Assembly: GCA_012511795.1 (NCBI GenBank)
Contig: JAAZFJ010000027.1
Location: 1-48,022, forward strand
Length of the DNA: 48,022 bases
DNA from: Syntrophomonadaceae bacterium
Lineage (GTDB): Bacteria > Bacillota > Syntrophomonadia > Syntrophomonadales > Syntrophomonadaceae
Reading direction: 5' to 3'
The translations under genes and the position numbers were made by a program. Shown piece by piece: positions 1 to 9,333 of this stretch (the first letter of the stretch is position 1; every line of letters starts with the position of its first letter). The notes beneath the pieces are model-generated. The model saw only the letters and a program-made list of their open reading frames with translations. It was not told the DNA's origin and did not search any database.

Positions 1-449
1 GATTTGTTTTACAGATTTCGGAAAGACTGGCCAGCAGAAATATTTTCGCTAAGGAAATAAGAGAAACAACTTACTGGGATGTGATATTCATTGGGTTGCT
101 GCAGGCACTGGCGATCATTCCCGGAATCTCCCGTTCTGGTTCTACCATTGCTGCCGGTTTGCTGGCAGGGTTGGACAGGGAATTTGCCGCTCGCTACTCC
201 TTCTTGCTTTCAATACCGGTCATTCTGGGGGCAGGAGTAATAGAACTCAAAGATCTGTTCGAAGTTGGTGTGGATATGGCTCATGTTGTCCCTTATATGA
301 TCGGGGTTATTTCAGCCGCTGTTTTTGGTTTGCTGGCGATCAAGGTGGTTATGAATCTGGTCAAAAAGGGACGCCTGGCGTATTTCTCTTATTATGTATG
401 GCTGCTTGCTTTTTTGGTACTGGGGTATCATTTCTACTTTATGGCATAA
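1..449 (+). CDS. uppP: Undecaprenyl-diphosphatase UppP/BacA, C-terminal part (5' end outside window)
   Basis: Open frame continues upstream of the listed ORF to the window edge (...[59 protein letters not shown]); [10 protein letters not shown] motif and hydrophobic C-terminus. Confidence 0.93.
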   Translation, partial: FVLQISERLASRNIFAKEIRETTYWDVIFIGLLQALAIIPGISRSGSTIAAGLLAGLDREFAARYSFLLSIPVILGAGVIELKDLFEVGVDMAHVVPYMIGVISAAVFGLLAIKVVMNLVKKGRLAYFSYYVWLLAFLVLGYHFYFMA

Positions 450-476
450 TTACGGTTAAACACAAGGAGGAATTTT

Positions 477-527
477 ATGGCAAATATAGAAAGTGTGAGT
501 AGCTTGAGATTATTAGGAGTGTTATAG
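477..527 (+). CDS. Putative 16-aa leader peptide (MANIESVSSLRLLGVL) directly abutting ftsK
   Basis: Strong SD (AAGGAGG) followed by ATG; the stop TAG is immediately followed by the ftsK ATG. Confidence 0.4.
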   Translation: MANIESVSSLRLLGVL

Positions 528-2771
528 ATGAGTAATAAAAAGCAACCTGTAAAAAAGGCTGCTAAGCTGAAGACTAAGCCTGAGCTTAAAGAAAAAAGCG
601 ATAACAAAGAGAAAACATCATGGATAAAATACGAAATATCATCCCTGGTTTTATTCATGATTTCTGTATTCATCTATTTATGTGTCAGGAAATTCTATGG
701 TTTGCCCGAAGACAGTTTATTCATCGGTTTACTGGGAATGTATATCTCCAAGGGACTGACCGCATTACTGGGGGACGGTGCAATTATAAGTTCTTTTTTC
801 CTTCTCTTCTGGTCGATACATATCGGACTTAATAAAAAAATATGGTCAGGACAAATGTGGGGATTATCTATTTTAGCTCTGGTTTTTTTAATTACGAAAA
901 GTATTATTTCCATACCGGAAGGTTTGACAGAATTAGAAGCAGGAATGAAAGGAATGGGCGGAGGACTGATCGGCAGCGGATTAACCTATTCCTTGATGAA
1001 ATTATTGGGCAAAGTCGGTCTTATGATACTGATGGTTTTAAGTACTTTGATTGCTTGTATTATGATCATAAATAAGTCTTTTGCCCAGACTACCGGTATA
1101 ATAGCTGCAATTGCTGCCAGAGCCTTACACTATTTGAATAAATTATTGTTTTATGAGGAAAAGGAAGAAAGAGAGCCCATTGACAGAAGCACTCCACTGA
1201 TTATCGATAATATTGAAAAGGCACCAATAAATGAGACAGAGGATAATGAAGCAGATGAGCCATTGACAATTATTGCCGTTGAAGAAGATATTGAAAAGAT
1301 CAATAAAAAGAAGAGTGAAATGAAATTCGTTCTGCCAGCCGTCAATAAGACCAGTGCTTATCAAATTCCACCCCTGGAATTATTAAGTAGTGCCAGTGAT
1401 GAAAGAAATATAGATAAAAAGAATATTAAAGAGAGTATAGGTGTTTTAGAAGATACCTTTTCCAGTTTTGGGATCAGCGTAAAAGTGAAACAGGTAAGCT
1501 GCGGACCTGCAGTAACCAGGTATGAACTTTCACCTGCGCCAGGGGTGAAAATCAGTAAGATCATCAGTTTAACAGATGACTTGCAGCTTAATCTGGCAGC
1601 ACCGGGGATCAGGATCGAGGCACCAATACCGGGAAAATCAGCCATCGGTATTGAAGTGCCCAACAGCAAAATACTAAGTGTAGGTTTGCGTAATCTTTTA
1701 TCTGCTGCTGCCTTTAAAAAAATCAGCAGTCCTTTGTCATTTGCTTTAGGTGAAGACATTTCCGGAAACCCGGTAGTAGCAAAACTTAATGACATGCCCC
1801 ATTTATTGATCGCCGGATCCACCGGTTCAGGAAAGAGTGTATGTTTAAACAGCATTATTATAAGTATTTTATATAATACCAGTCCTGATGAATTAAAATT
1901 GGTATTTATCGACCCTAAGATGGTTGAATTGACCGTATATAATGGTATTCCCCATCTTTTGACACCGGTGGTGACTGATCCCAAAAAAGCCTCCATCATA
2001 CTTAAATGGATGGTCAATGAGATGGAAAAGCGTTATAAAATGTTTGCAGAAAAAGGCGTAAGGGATATTAACCGCTATAATCAGATAACCGATGAAATAA
2101 TGCCCTACATTGTGATCATCATTGATGAACTGGCTGATTTGATGATGGTATCCCCGGTGGAAGTGGAAGATTCTATCTGCCGCCTGGCTCAAATGTCCAG
2201 AGCTGCAGGTATGCATTTAATCGTTGCTACCCAGAGGCCATCGGTAGATGTAGTGACCGGAATTATAAAAGCTAATATACCCTCAAGAATTGCTTTTGCA
2301 GTTTCTTCCCAGGCCGACTCAAGAACCATCCTGGATATCGGCGGAGCTGAAAAACTCCTGGGGAAAGGAGACATGCTCTTTTTCCCGGTTGGCGCAGTCA
2401 AACCATATAGAGTACAGGGTGCATATGTTTCCGATAATGATATAGAAAAAACCGTTGAATTTATAAAAAGCCAGGTTGACCAGGAAAAAGCTGTGCAGCA
2501 AGATGAAGAAATGGATATTTTCTTCGAACAGGCCGAGATTGAATATGATGATGATCTTTTCTGGGAAGCAGTTACAGTATTTGTAGAAAACCAAAAAGCG
2601 TCAGTTTCATTGCTGCAGAGGAGACTCAGAATTGGCTACGCCAGGGCTGCAAGACTGGTTGACCTCATGGAAGACCGGGGTATTGTCTCTGAGTTGGAAG
2701 GCAACAAAAGAGAAATTTTAATAGACCATAACCAATTAGCTAAATTAACCGCTAATATAAATCGGTTTTAA
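528..2771 (+). CDS. ftsK/spoIIIE: DNA translocase FtsK/SpoIIIE
   Basis: N-terminal TM segments, Walker A AGSTGSGKSV, VIIIDELADLMM, C-terminal winged-helix gamma domain (SVSLLQRRLRIGYARAARLVDLMEDRGIV). Confidence 0.96.
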   Translation: MSNKKQPVKKAAKLKTKPELKEKSDNKEKTSWIKYEISSLVLFMISVFIYLCVRKFYGLPEDSLFIGLLGMYISKGLTALLGDGAIISSFFLLFWSIHIGLNKKIWSGQMWGLSILALVFLITKSIISIPEGLTELEAGMKGMGGGLIGSGLTYSLMKLLGKVGLMILMVLSTLIACIMIINKSFAQTTGIIAAIAARALHYLNKLLFYEEKEEREPIDRSTPLIIDNIEKAPINETEDNEADEPLTIIAVEEDIEKINKKKSEMKFVLPAVNKTSAYQIPPLELLSSASDERNIDKKNIKESIGVLEDTFSSFGISVKVKQVSCGPAVTRYELSPAPGVKISKIISLTDDLQLNLAAPGIRIEAPIPGKSAIGIEVPNSKILSVGLRNLLSAAAFKKISSPLSFALGEDISGNPVVAKLNDMPHLLIAGSTGSGKSVCLNSIIISILYNTSPDELKLVFIDPKMVELTVYNGIPHLLTPVVTDPKKASIILKWMVNEMEKRYKMFAEKGVRDINRYNQITDEIMPYIVIIIDELADLMMVSPVEVEDSICRLAQMSRAAGMHLIVATQRPSVDVVTGIIKANIPSRIAFAVSSQADSRTILDIGGAEKLLGKGDMLFFPVGAVKPYRVQGAYVSDNDIEKTVEFIKSQVDQEKAVQQDEEMDIFFEQAEIEYDDDLFWEAVTVFVENQKASVSLLQRRLRIGYARAARLVDLMEDRGIVSELEGNKREILIDHNQLAKLTANINRF

Positions 2772-3056
2772 TTATTATTACTCAAGGATGGAAAATTCAG
2801 AAAATTAGAAAATTATACAAAAAATGGTTGCAGTCTGTTAAGATAGATATAACAATTTTATGACATGATCACACCAGTGAGTATGCAGGGATAGTAATAT
2901 GGGCATCGACTTTTGCTTCTTTCTGGCTAGCGGTTTTTCTTTTAAAACTTTGCAGCCACCAGTTAATAGCATGGTTTAGCCTGCCACTTTCCCATAAGAC
3001 AATTAATCAGAATAGTTGTTGAAATTATTTATAATCATTTAAGGGGTGAAAATCGT

Positions 3057-3806
3057 ATGTCATGGGGTGAAGACTTAAGAATCCGTCGTGAAGAACTTGG
3101 GTATTCGCTGCAGGAAGTTGAAGATGAAACTAAAATCCGCAAATTATATTTGGAAGCCCTTGAAAATGAGACTTTTTCTGTTTTACCGCCAAAAGTCTAT
3201 TCGGTTGGGTTTGTGAAAAATTATGCAAGATTTTTAGAACTTGATGTAAACCAGGTAACTCAACAGTTTAAACTACTGGCTTATGGAAATGAAGAGCATG
3301 AAGAAGAGCATTTTGTTAGTACAAATAATTTAAATAAACCATTGTTGCCAAGTTGGCTTACTGCCACTAATGTTTTTGCTGCCGCGGCTTTCCTGTTACT
3401 GGCTATTTGGATAGGTAACTATCTGGTTTCTTATTTTGCCGGGCAGAACATAGCTGATGAACCGAAGCCTCCGGTTAGTGAGCCTGATAAACCTGTAGGT
3501 GATCAGATCCCTGGTGATACGGAAAAACCGGATGATGTAGAGGAACCTGATGAAACGATTCTTCCTCCTGAAAAAGTTATTGTGGCGGTTACTGCCACAC
3601 AGAACTGCTGGCTTAGAGTTACCATTGACGGCGTACATAATTTTGAAGGAACGATTACTGCCGGGGACGAAAGATCTTTCAGCGGGGAAGAGTCAGTTAT
3701 TATCAAGGCAGGAAATGCCGGTGGTATAGATATTGAATTTAATGGGAATGAAATAGGTGTTTTTGGAAATTTTGGTGAAGTAAAAGAACAGGAGTTCACG
3801 CTTTAA
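3057..3806 (+). CDS. RodZ-like protein: HTH + TM + DUF4115-like C-terminal domain
   Basis: N-terminal HTH (LRIRREELGYSLQEVEDETKIRKLYLEALE), one TM, C-terminal domain with CWLRVTIDG. Confidence 0.85.
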   Translation: MSWGEDLRIRREELGYSLQEVEDETKIRKLYLEALENETFSVLPPKVYSVGFVKNYARFLELDVNQVTQQFKLLAYGNEEHEEEHFVSTNNLNKPLLPSWLTATNVFAAAAFLLLAIWIGNYLVSYFAGQNIADEPKPPVSEPDKPVGDQIPGDTEKPDDVEEPDETILPPEKVIVAVTATQNCWLRVTIDGVHNFEGTITAGDERSFSGEESVIIKAGNAGGIDIEFNGNEIGVFGNFGEVKEQEFTL

Positions 3807-3816
3807 ATTAGGTAAG

Positions 3817-5157
3817 ATGGGAGCAAATCATCAGGTGAATATTGGCTTTATAAGCCTGGGCTGTGCAAAGAACCAGGTAGATACTGAAATAATGATGGGA
3901 TTGGTTAAAAACAGTGAACATAAAGTGGTCAATAATATTGATAAGGCTGATTTGGTCGTGGTAAATACCTGTGGTTTTATTAATGAGGCTAAAGAAGAAG
4001 CCATCGATACCATAATCGATATGGGCCGCTTAAAGGAAAACGGCAGTCTGCGTTACATTATTGCTGCCGGTTGTCTGGCTCAGAGATATGGTGATGAATT
4101 AATGAGTGAGTTGCCCGAATTAGATGGCATAACAGGCATAGGTACATACCATGGCATTCTGGAATTGATTGATAAGATCGTAAAAGGGGAAAGGCCATCT
4201 CAATTGTCTATCCCCCCTGAAACTTTTATTGAAAAAGGGGAAAGAGTTCTCTCCACTCCCCCCGGGTCTGCCTATCTCAAGATCACGGAAGGATGTAATA
4301 ATCATTGTGCTTATTGTGCCATTCCCTTGATCCGCGGACAGCTTCGCTCTGCTGATCAAATAGATTTAGTCAAGGAAGCAAAAAGCTTAGCCAAAAGAGG
4401 TATAAAGGAACTGGTGATCTTGGGCCAGGATACAGCAATGTATGGTAAAGACCTGGAGGTTAAATGTGATTTGCCTAATGTTTTAAAAGACTTGTCAAGG
4501 GTAGAAGGAATAGAGTGGATCCGCCTGATGTATCTTCACCCTGCTCATATCAATGAACAGATTATTGACATCATCGCCCAGGAAAATAAAATCATTCCCT
4601 ATTTGGATATACCTGTTCAACATGCTTCAGCAAAAGTCCTGAAAAGAATGAACCGGGGACATGATTTAGACTATTTAAATAGTTTAATGCATAAATTAAG
4701 GACCAGTATTCAGGGCCTGGTCTTAAGAACCACAGTTATGACCGGTTTTCCTGGTGAAAGTAAAGATGATTTTCAAATATTGCTTGACTTTGTTAAAGAC
4801 AGCAAATTTGACTGGCTGGGCTGTTTCGCATATAGCCCGGAAGAGGATACCCCCGCTGCTCTTTTTGAAAATCAGATACCTGATGAGATCAAAGAGATGA
4901 GAATGAACCAGATATTAAGAATCCAAAAGAAAATTACCCGGCAAAAAAACATCAGTCGTTTAGAGCAAATTCAAAAAATATTAATCACCGGGCAGAAAAG
5001 CAGGAACCTTTATACCGGCCGGGGTTATTTTCAGGCACCGGATGTTGACGGAATTACCATTGTCAAAACCCAGAAAAAACTTGTAAAAGGTGAATTTGCG
5101 GAAGTAAAGCTGAAAGGAATCAGGCTTTATGACATGATCGGTGAAATAGTTGAATAA
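3817..5157 (+). CDS. rimO: Ribosomal protein uS12 methylthiotransferase RimO
   Basis: SLGCAKNQVDTE, radical SAM CNNHCAYCAIP, C-terminal TRAM domain. Confidence 0.96.
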   Translation: MGANHQVNIGFISLGCAKNQVDTEIMMGLVKNSEHKVVNNIDKADLVVVNTCGFINEAKEEAIDTIIDMGRLKENGSLRYIIAAGCLAQRYGDELMSELPELDGITGIGTYHGILELIDKIVKGERPSQLSIPPETFIEKGERVLSTPPGSAYLKITEGCNNHCAYCAIPLIRGQLRSADQIDLVKEAKSLAKRGIKELVILGQDTAMYGKDLEVKCDLPNVLKDLSRVEGIEWIRLMYLHPAHINEQIIDIIAQENKIIPYLDIPVQHASAKVLKRMNRGHDLDYLNSLMHKLRTSIQGLVLRTTVMTGFPGESKDDFQILLDFVKDSKFDWLGCFAYSPEEDTPAALFENQIPDEIKEMRMNQILRIQKKITRQKNISRLEQIQKILITGQKSRNLYTGRGYFQAPDVDGITIVKTQKKLVKGEFAEVKLKGIRLYDMIGEIVE

Positions 5158-5174
5158 TAAACAACATAAACAGT

Positions 5175-5206
5175 TTAAAAGGACTGAACTGGACGGTCCT
5201 TTTAAT
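5175..5206. terminator. Bidirectional intrinsic terminator between convergent genes
   Basis: AAAAGGAC...GTCCTTTT stem flanked by A/T tracts between rimO (+) and the thioesterase gene (-). Confidence 0.7.
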
Positions 5207-5208
5207 TT

Positions 5209-5643
5209 TCAGGAACGCAAAACCATATAGTTGGTTGCTGCCGAAGCAATCAGCTTTCCTTCTTTATTAACTGCTTCCCCAACCAGATGTAAGGTGGTTT
5301 TCCCTTTAGCCTGTACCCGGGCTGTAATTTTCAGGGTATCATTTTTAAGTATTGGTCGGTGAAAAGTTGTATTTATATCAATGGTAGCTATAGGCACCTT
5401 CTCGGTAATCAAATAACATAACTGGCCAAAAGTATTATCAAAAGCCGCCACAATAAAACCTCCCTGCATGGAACCGGCCAAATTAAGAAACTTCTCGGCT
5501 ACTGGATAGTCATCCACCAGACTTTTACCGGGTATATATTCCCGGGTTTTTTGATCCAACAGAACTGAACACTCAGGCCGCCGCTCAACTTTATCATAAA
5601 TCAATTTCAATAATTCAGAACGATCAGTAACAGATTCACTCAT
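5209..5643 (-). CDS. PaaI-family hotdog-fold thioesterase
   Basis: GGFIVAAFDNTFGQLCYLI...TIDINTTFHRPI hotdog thioesterase pattern; ATG at 5643 with upstream G-rich SD (the listed ORF starts at 5661). Confidence 0.8.
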   Translation of the reverse strand: MSESVTDRSELLKLIYDKVERRPECSVLLDQKTREYIPGKSLVDDYPVAEKFLNLAGSMQGGFIVAAFDNTFGQLCYLITEKVPIATIDINTTFHRPILKNDTLKITARVQAKGKTTLHLVGEAVNKEGKLIASAATNYMVLRS

Positions 5644-5819
5644 AACCAACACCCCCGCCAATAATTTTCCATTTATATTGTAAGCTTTTTACTAGATTAT
5701 TACAAAAACAGCTGACAATTCTGGCAAGCAGGTAAGCAATGCCCAATTTACCATATATTAAGAGCAGAGTTAACAGCCTGTCTATGTTATAATTTTTCAA
5801 GGGAAAGGGGAAAAGGCCA

Positions 5820-6359
5820 ATGAGGAAAATGGAAAGAAAAGTAATCACAGCAGTAATATCAGCAGTTGTAACACTGGCGGTTTTACTGTCGGGCTATACC
5901 TTCTATAACAAATATATAGTTCAGGCACCTTTGCTTGAGGCTATTGATGAAATGGCATCAGTAAACCAAGTGCAGATCAGCAAGGAAAAAAGCAAGTATC
6001 AGATAACGGTTGAGCTTAACAGGGTGGAGAATCTGCAGCATGAATATGCCCAACTGGAAAAAATCGCTGCCGCTAATTTAGGCAGCAAGGAATATGACCT
6101 GAAAATATCAGCTGCCGGAGATCAGCAGCTACAGGATTTTTATTATCAGATCCAGCCCTTTATTTATGAAGCTTTAGCCAAAGATAATTTTATGTGGCTC
6201 AATGAACAAATAAAACAACAAATCACAAGGGAAAACGGAAAGATGGATTACCGCTTTTTTGTTGACAATGAAATGATCTATTTACAGTTTGAAAACGGCA
6301 GGGAAAATCTTTATGAAATAATACCCAGGGATGCAGACGGGCAAAAAATTCAAGCATAG
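5820..6359 (+). CDS. Membrane-anchored protein of unknown function, adjacent to FtsH-like protease
   Basis: Single N-terminal TM segment followed by about 150 aa predicted extracytoplasmic region; 12 nt before the next gene. Confidence 0.75.
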   Translation: MRKMERKVITAVISAVVTLAVLLSGYTFYNKYIVQAPLLEAIDEMASVNQVQISKEKSKYQITVELNRVENLQHEYAQLEKIAAANLGSKEYDLKISAAGDQQLQDFYYQIQPFIYEALAKDNFMWLNEQIKQQITRENGKMDYRFFVDNEMIYLQFENGRENLYEIIPRDADGQKIQA

Positions 6360-6371
6360 GGAGGGATTAAA

Positions 6372-7838
6372 ATGAAAGAAATAGCAATTGGCGCGGGAAT
6401 TGCGGCAGTATTATTTCTGGCAATTATTGGTGTGAATATTACACCCCTCCTATTTGTTGCTCTGCTGGTCGGGACCTTTTATTATTTTACCCAGTCCCAG
6501 GCAAAAGTCAATTTCCAGGAAGTAGGCAGTAAAAAAACCAGCAGCAACCCGCTGAGTTTTGATAATATCGGCGGCCAGGACACTGCAATCAAAGAACTGC
6601 AGGAAGCATTGAATTTTATTATTCGTGCAGAGGAAATCGGACGGATGGGGATAAGGCCCTTAAAAGGAGTATTATTGGTAGGACCGCCGGGTACGGGAAA
6701 AACTCTTTTAGCCAGAGCTGCTGCCAGTTATACCAGTTCAGCTTTCATTGCAGCATCCGGCAGTGAATTTATTGAAATGTATGCCGGTGTTGGAGCAAAA
6801 AGGATACGCCGCCTGTTCCAGGAAGCGAAGAAAAAGGCGGTCAATGAAAAGAAATCAACGGCCATCATTTTCATCGATGAATTGGAAGTATTGGGCGGCA
6901 AACGGGGGAGTCACACCGGTCATCTGGAATATGACCAGACTCTTAATCAGTTACTGGTTGAAATGGATGGCATAAGCCAGGACCATGAGCATCGCATACT
7001 GGTAATTGGTGCAACCAATCGTGCAGATCTTTTGGATTCTGCTCTGGTGAGGCCGGGAAGATTTGACCGGCAGGTGCAGGTGGGGCTTCCGGATAAAAAA
7101 GGACGGGCCAAAATACTGGAAATCCATCTAAAAAACAAACAGGTAAAAGACCACTCCATAATCGAAGAAATAGCTCGCACCACTTTCGGTTTTTCCGGTG
7201 CCCATTTGGAAAGTGTAACCAACGAAGCAGCTATTTTAGCCATGCGGGAAAATCAAAAAAAAATAGACATGAAACACTTTAATGAGGCCATTGACAAAGT
7301 GATAATGGGCGAGAAACTGGACCGGCAGATTTCCAAAGAGGAAATTAGTCGGGTAAGCATCCACGAAAGCGGCCATGCCATTATCAGCGAAACATTGGAA
7401 CCAGGTTCGTTGTCATCACTGACCATTATACCCCGTGGGAAAGCACTGGGATACTTGCGTAAATCGCCAAAAGATGATCAGTATTTATATACTGTTGAAC
7501 AACTGGAAAAGCAGATCATGATATCATTGGCCGGGGCAGTTGCTGAGGAAATAAAATACGGCAGCAAGAGTACCGGAGCTAAAAACGACTTTGAACAAGC
7601 CTGGAAAGCAGCACGGGAAATCGTTGAATGCGGGTTGTCACCTTTAGGCGTGATCAATACAGAAGATACTCCCCAAGAACTGATCTATAAACAATGTAAG
7701 GAAATAGTTGCCAGACTGGAAGAGAAAACCAGGCAGTTATTAACAGATGAGCAAGAGGCTCTTTTAAAACTGGCCGATTATTTAATTGCTGAAGAAACTA
7801 TTGATCGTGAAACATTTGTGCAAATGATGGCCAGCTAA
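6372..7838 (+). CDS. Short FtsH-like AAA+ zinc metalloprotease (M41) lacking the extracytoplasmic loop
   Basis: Walker A GPPGTGKT, Walker B AIIFIDELE, SRH ATNRADLLDSALVRPGRFDR, zinc site HESGH; only a tight TM hairpin at the N-terminus. Confidence 0.9.
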   Translation: MKEIAIGAGIAAVLFLAIIGVNITPLLFVALLVGTFYYFTQSQAKVNFQEVGSKKTSSNPLSFDNIGGQDTAIKELQEALNFIIRAEEIGRMGIRPLKGVLLVGPPGTGKTLLARAAASYTSSAFIAASGSEFIEMYAGVGAKRIRRLFQEAKKKAVNEKKSTAIIFIDELEVLGGKRGSHTGHLEYDQTLNQLLVEMDGISQDHEHRILVIGATNRADLLDSALVRPGRFDRQVQVGLPDKKGRAKILEIHLKNKQVKDHSIIEEIARTTFGFSGAHLESVTNEAAILAMRENQKKIDMKHFNEAIDKVIMGEKLDRQISKEEISRVSIHESGHAIISETLEPGSLSSLTIIPRGKALGYLRKSPKDDQYLYTVEQLEKQIMISLAGAVAEEIKYGSKSTGAKNDFEQAWKAAREIVECGLSPLGVINTEDTPQELIYKQCKEIVARLEEKTRQLLTDEQEALLKLADYLIAEETIDRETFVQMMAS

Positions 7839-7850
7839 AAATATGTTGTA

Positions 7851-7880
7851 AAAAACCGGGTCCGACCCGGTTTTTTAATT
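7851..7880 (+). terminator. Intrinsic terminator after FtsH-like gene
   Basis: AAAACCGGGTCcGACCCGGTTTTTT hairpin with T tract. Confidence 0.9.
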
Positions 7881-7952
7881 TTTTGTATTGTTTATCACTT
7901 CGATATTGTTGCTAAGAAATGTATATAATAAAGGGTAGATGATTAATGGGAG

Positions 7953-9209
7953 ATGAACTATTTGAAAAATGCTTTTATTATAGCAACCGGCACCGAACTG
8001 TTAATTGGGAATGCCACTGACACCAATTCAGCATTCATTGCGGAACGTTTGGCTGAATTGGGGATAAAAACTATCGGCAAAATCATCGTAGGTGATAAAA
8101 AGGAGGAAATATTAGGTGCTTTCAGGCTGGGCGCAGATTTGGCAGACATCATTATTTCCACCGGTGGACTGGGACCAACCAAGGATGACCTGACCAAAGA
8201 GACAGCCTGTGAGTTTATGCAGGTAAAAATGGAAGTAGTGGACCAGGAAGCTGCTAAATTAAAAGACTTCTTTGCCCGCCGGAAAAAAGCGATGCCGGAC
8301 AGCAACATCAAACAGGCCATGTTTCCCCAAGAATCCGTCATTCTACCAAATGAACTGGGGACTGCTCCCGGAATGTACTTGTTTAAGAACGGAAAAATCA
8401 TAATCCTGCTCCCCGGTCCGCCTAAAGAAATGAAGAAGATATTTACTGATAAAGTTGAACCCCTTTTAAGAGAAAAATTAGATTCACAGGTGAAAAAGGC
8501 AGTCACTAAAACCATTAAAGTATTTGGTCCCGGAGAATCGCAGGTAGAAGAGATGATCAGTGAGATAATCGATGACCCTCAGGGGTGTTCCATTGCTTTG
8601 CTGGCAGTGGAAGGCGAAATACATATCCGAATAACTGCTGAAGGTGAAAACTCTGAGGATAGTCGAAAAATTATGGAAGATGTGACAGACAGAATCAAGA
8701 CAAAATTGACTGATCACATCTATGGTCATGATAATGATACACTCCCTTCCATATTAGCTGAACTAATGAAAGAAAATGGAATGACTTTAGCAGTTGCAGA
8801 ATCCTGCACCGGTGGATATCTTGCCAAAACCATCACTGACCTGCCAGGCAGTTCAGCTTACTTTTGGGGTGGGGCAATAACCTACAGCAATGAAGCCAAA
8901 AATGAATTGCTGGGAGTCAGAAAAGAGATCATCGCCAGCTATGGGGCTGTGAGCCAGGAAACTGCCCTGGTGATGGCACAGGGAATAAAAAGAATTGCGG
9001 ATAGCAGTATTGGTTTATCTATAACGGGCATTGCAGGGCCGGAAGGGGGAACAGAAACCAAACCGGTAGGATTGGTTTATATTGCCATTGTGGGAGATAA
9101 GCTGGAAAAAGTTAAACCCTTAAATTTTACCGGTGATCGGGAAAGTATCAGAATTTTGTCAGTGAAATCAGCTCTGGATCTGATTCGCAGAAGTATTGCC
9201 GGTCAATAA
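7953..9209 (+). CDS. cinA: CinA-family protein (MoaB-like domain + nicotinamide-nucleotide amidase domain)
   Basis: ATGTELLIGNATDTNSAFIAERL; STGGLGPTKDDLT; AVAESCTGGYLAKTITDLPGSSAYFWGG. Confidence 0.96.
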   Translation: MNYLKNAFIIATGTELLIGNATDTNSAFIAERLAELGIKTIGKIIVGDKKEEILGAFRLGADLADIIISTGGLGPTKDDLTKETACEFMQVKMEVVDQEAAKLKDFFARRKKAMPDSNIKQAMFPQESVILPNELGTAPGMYLFKNGKIIILLPGPPKEMKKIFTDKVEPLLREKLDSQVKKAVTKTIKVFGPGESQVEEMISEIIDDPQGCSIALLAVEGEIHIRITAEGENSEDSRKIMEDVTDRIKTKLTDHIYGHDNDTLPSILAELMKENGMTLAVAESCTGGYLAKTITDLPGSSAYFWGGAITYSNEAKNELLGVRKEIIASYGAVSQETALVMAQGIKRIADSSIGLSITGIAGPEGGTETKPVGLVYIAIVGDKLEKVKPLNFTGDRESIRILSVKSALDLIRRSIAGQ

Positions 9210-9265
9210 TTCTTCACTATTACTTTATTAAATTTTAATAATTTTGCTAAAATATAGGAATATGT

Positions 9266-9295
9266 TTGACATTATTAAACTTCTTGTATTATAAT
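9266..9295 (+). promoter_or_regulatory. Sigma-A type promoter of recA
   Basis: TTGACA (9266-9271), 18 bp spacer, TATAAT (9290-9295). Confidence 0.75.
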
Positions 9296-9304
9296 TTTTA
9301 AAAG

Positions 9305-9318
9305 CGAACATATGTTTG
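9305..9318 (+). promoter_or_regulatory. LexA/SOS box (CGAACATATGTTTG) upstream of recA
   Basis: Near-perfect match to the Gram-positive SOS box CGAACRNRYGTTYG, immediately upstream of recA. Confidence 0.88.
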
Positions 9319-9333
9319 AGGAGGATTTTATAA

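Noticed and set aside
1361-2017. 218-aa minus-strand ORF inside ftsK
   Set aside because: Fully antisense to a well-conserved coding region; composition and lack of RBS fit a shadow ORF.
7958-8515. 185-aa minus-strand ORF inside cinA
   Set aside because: Antisense shadow of cinA; no recognisable protein features.
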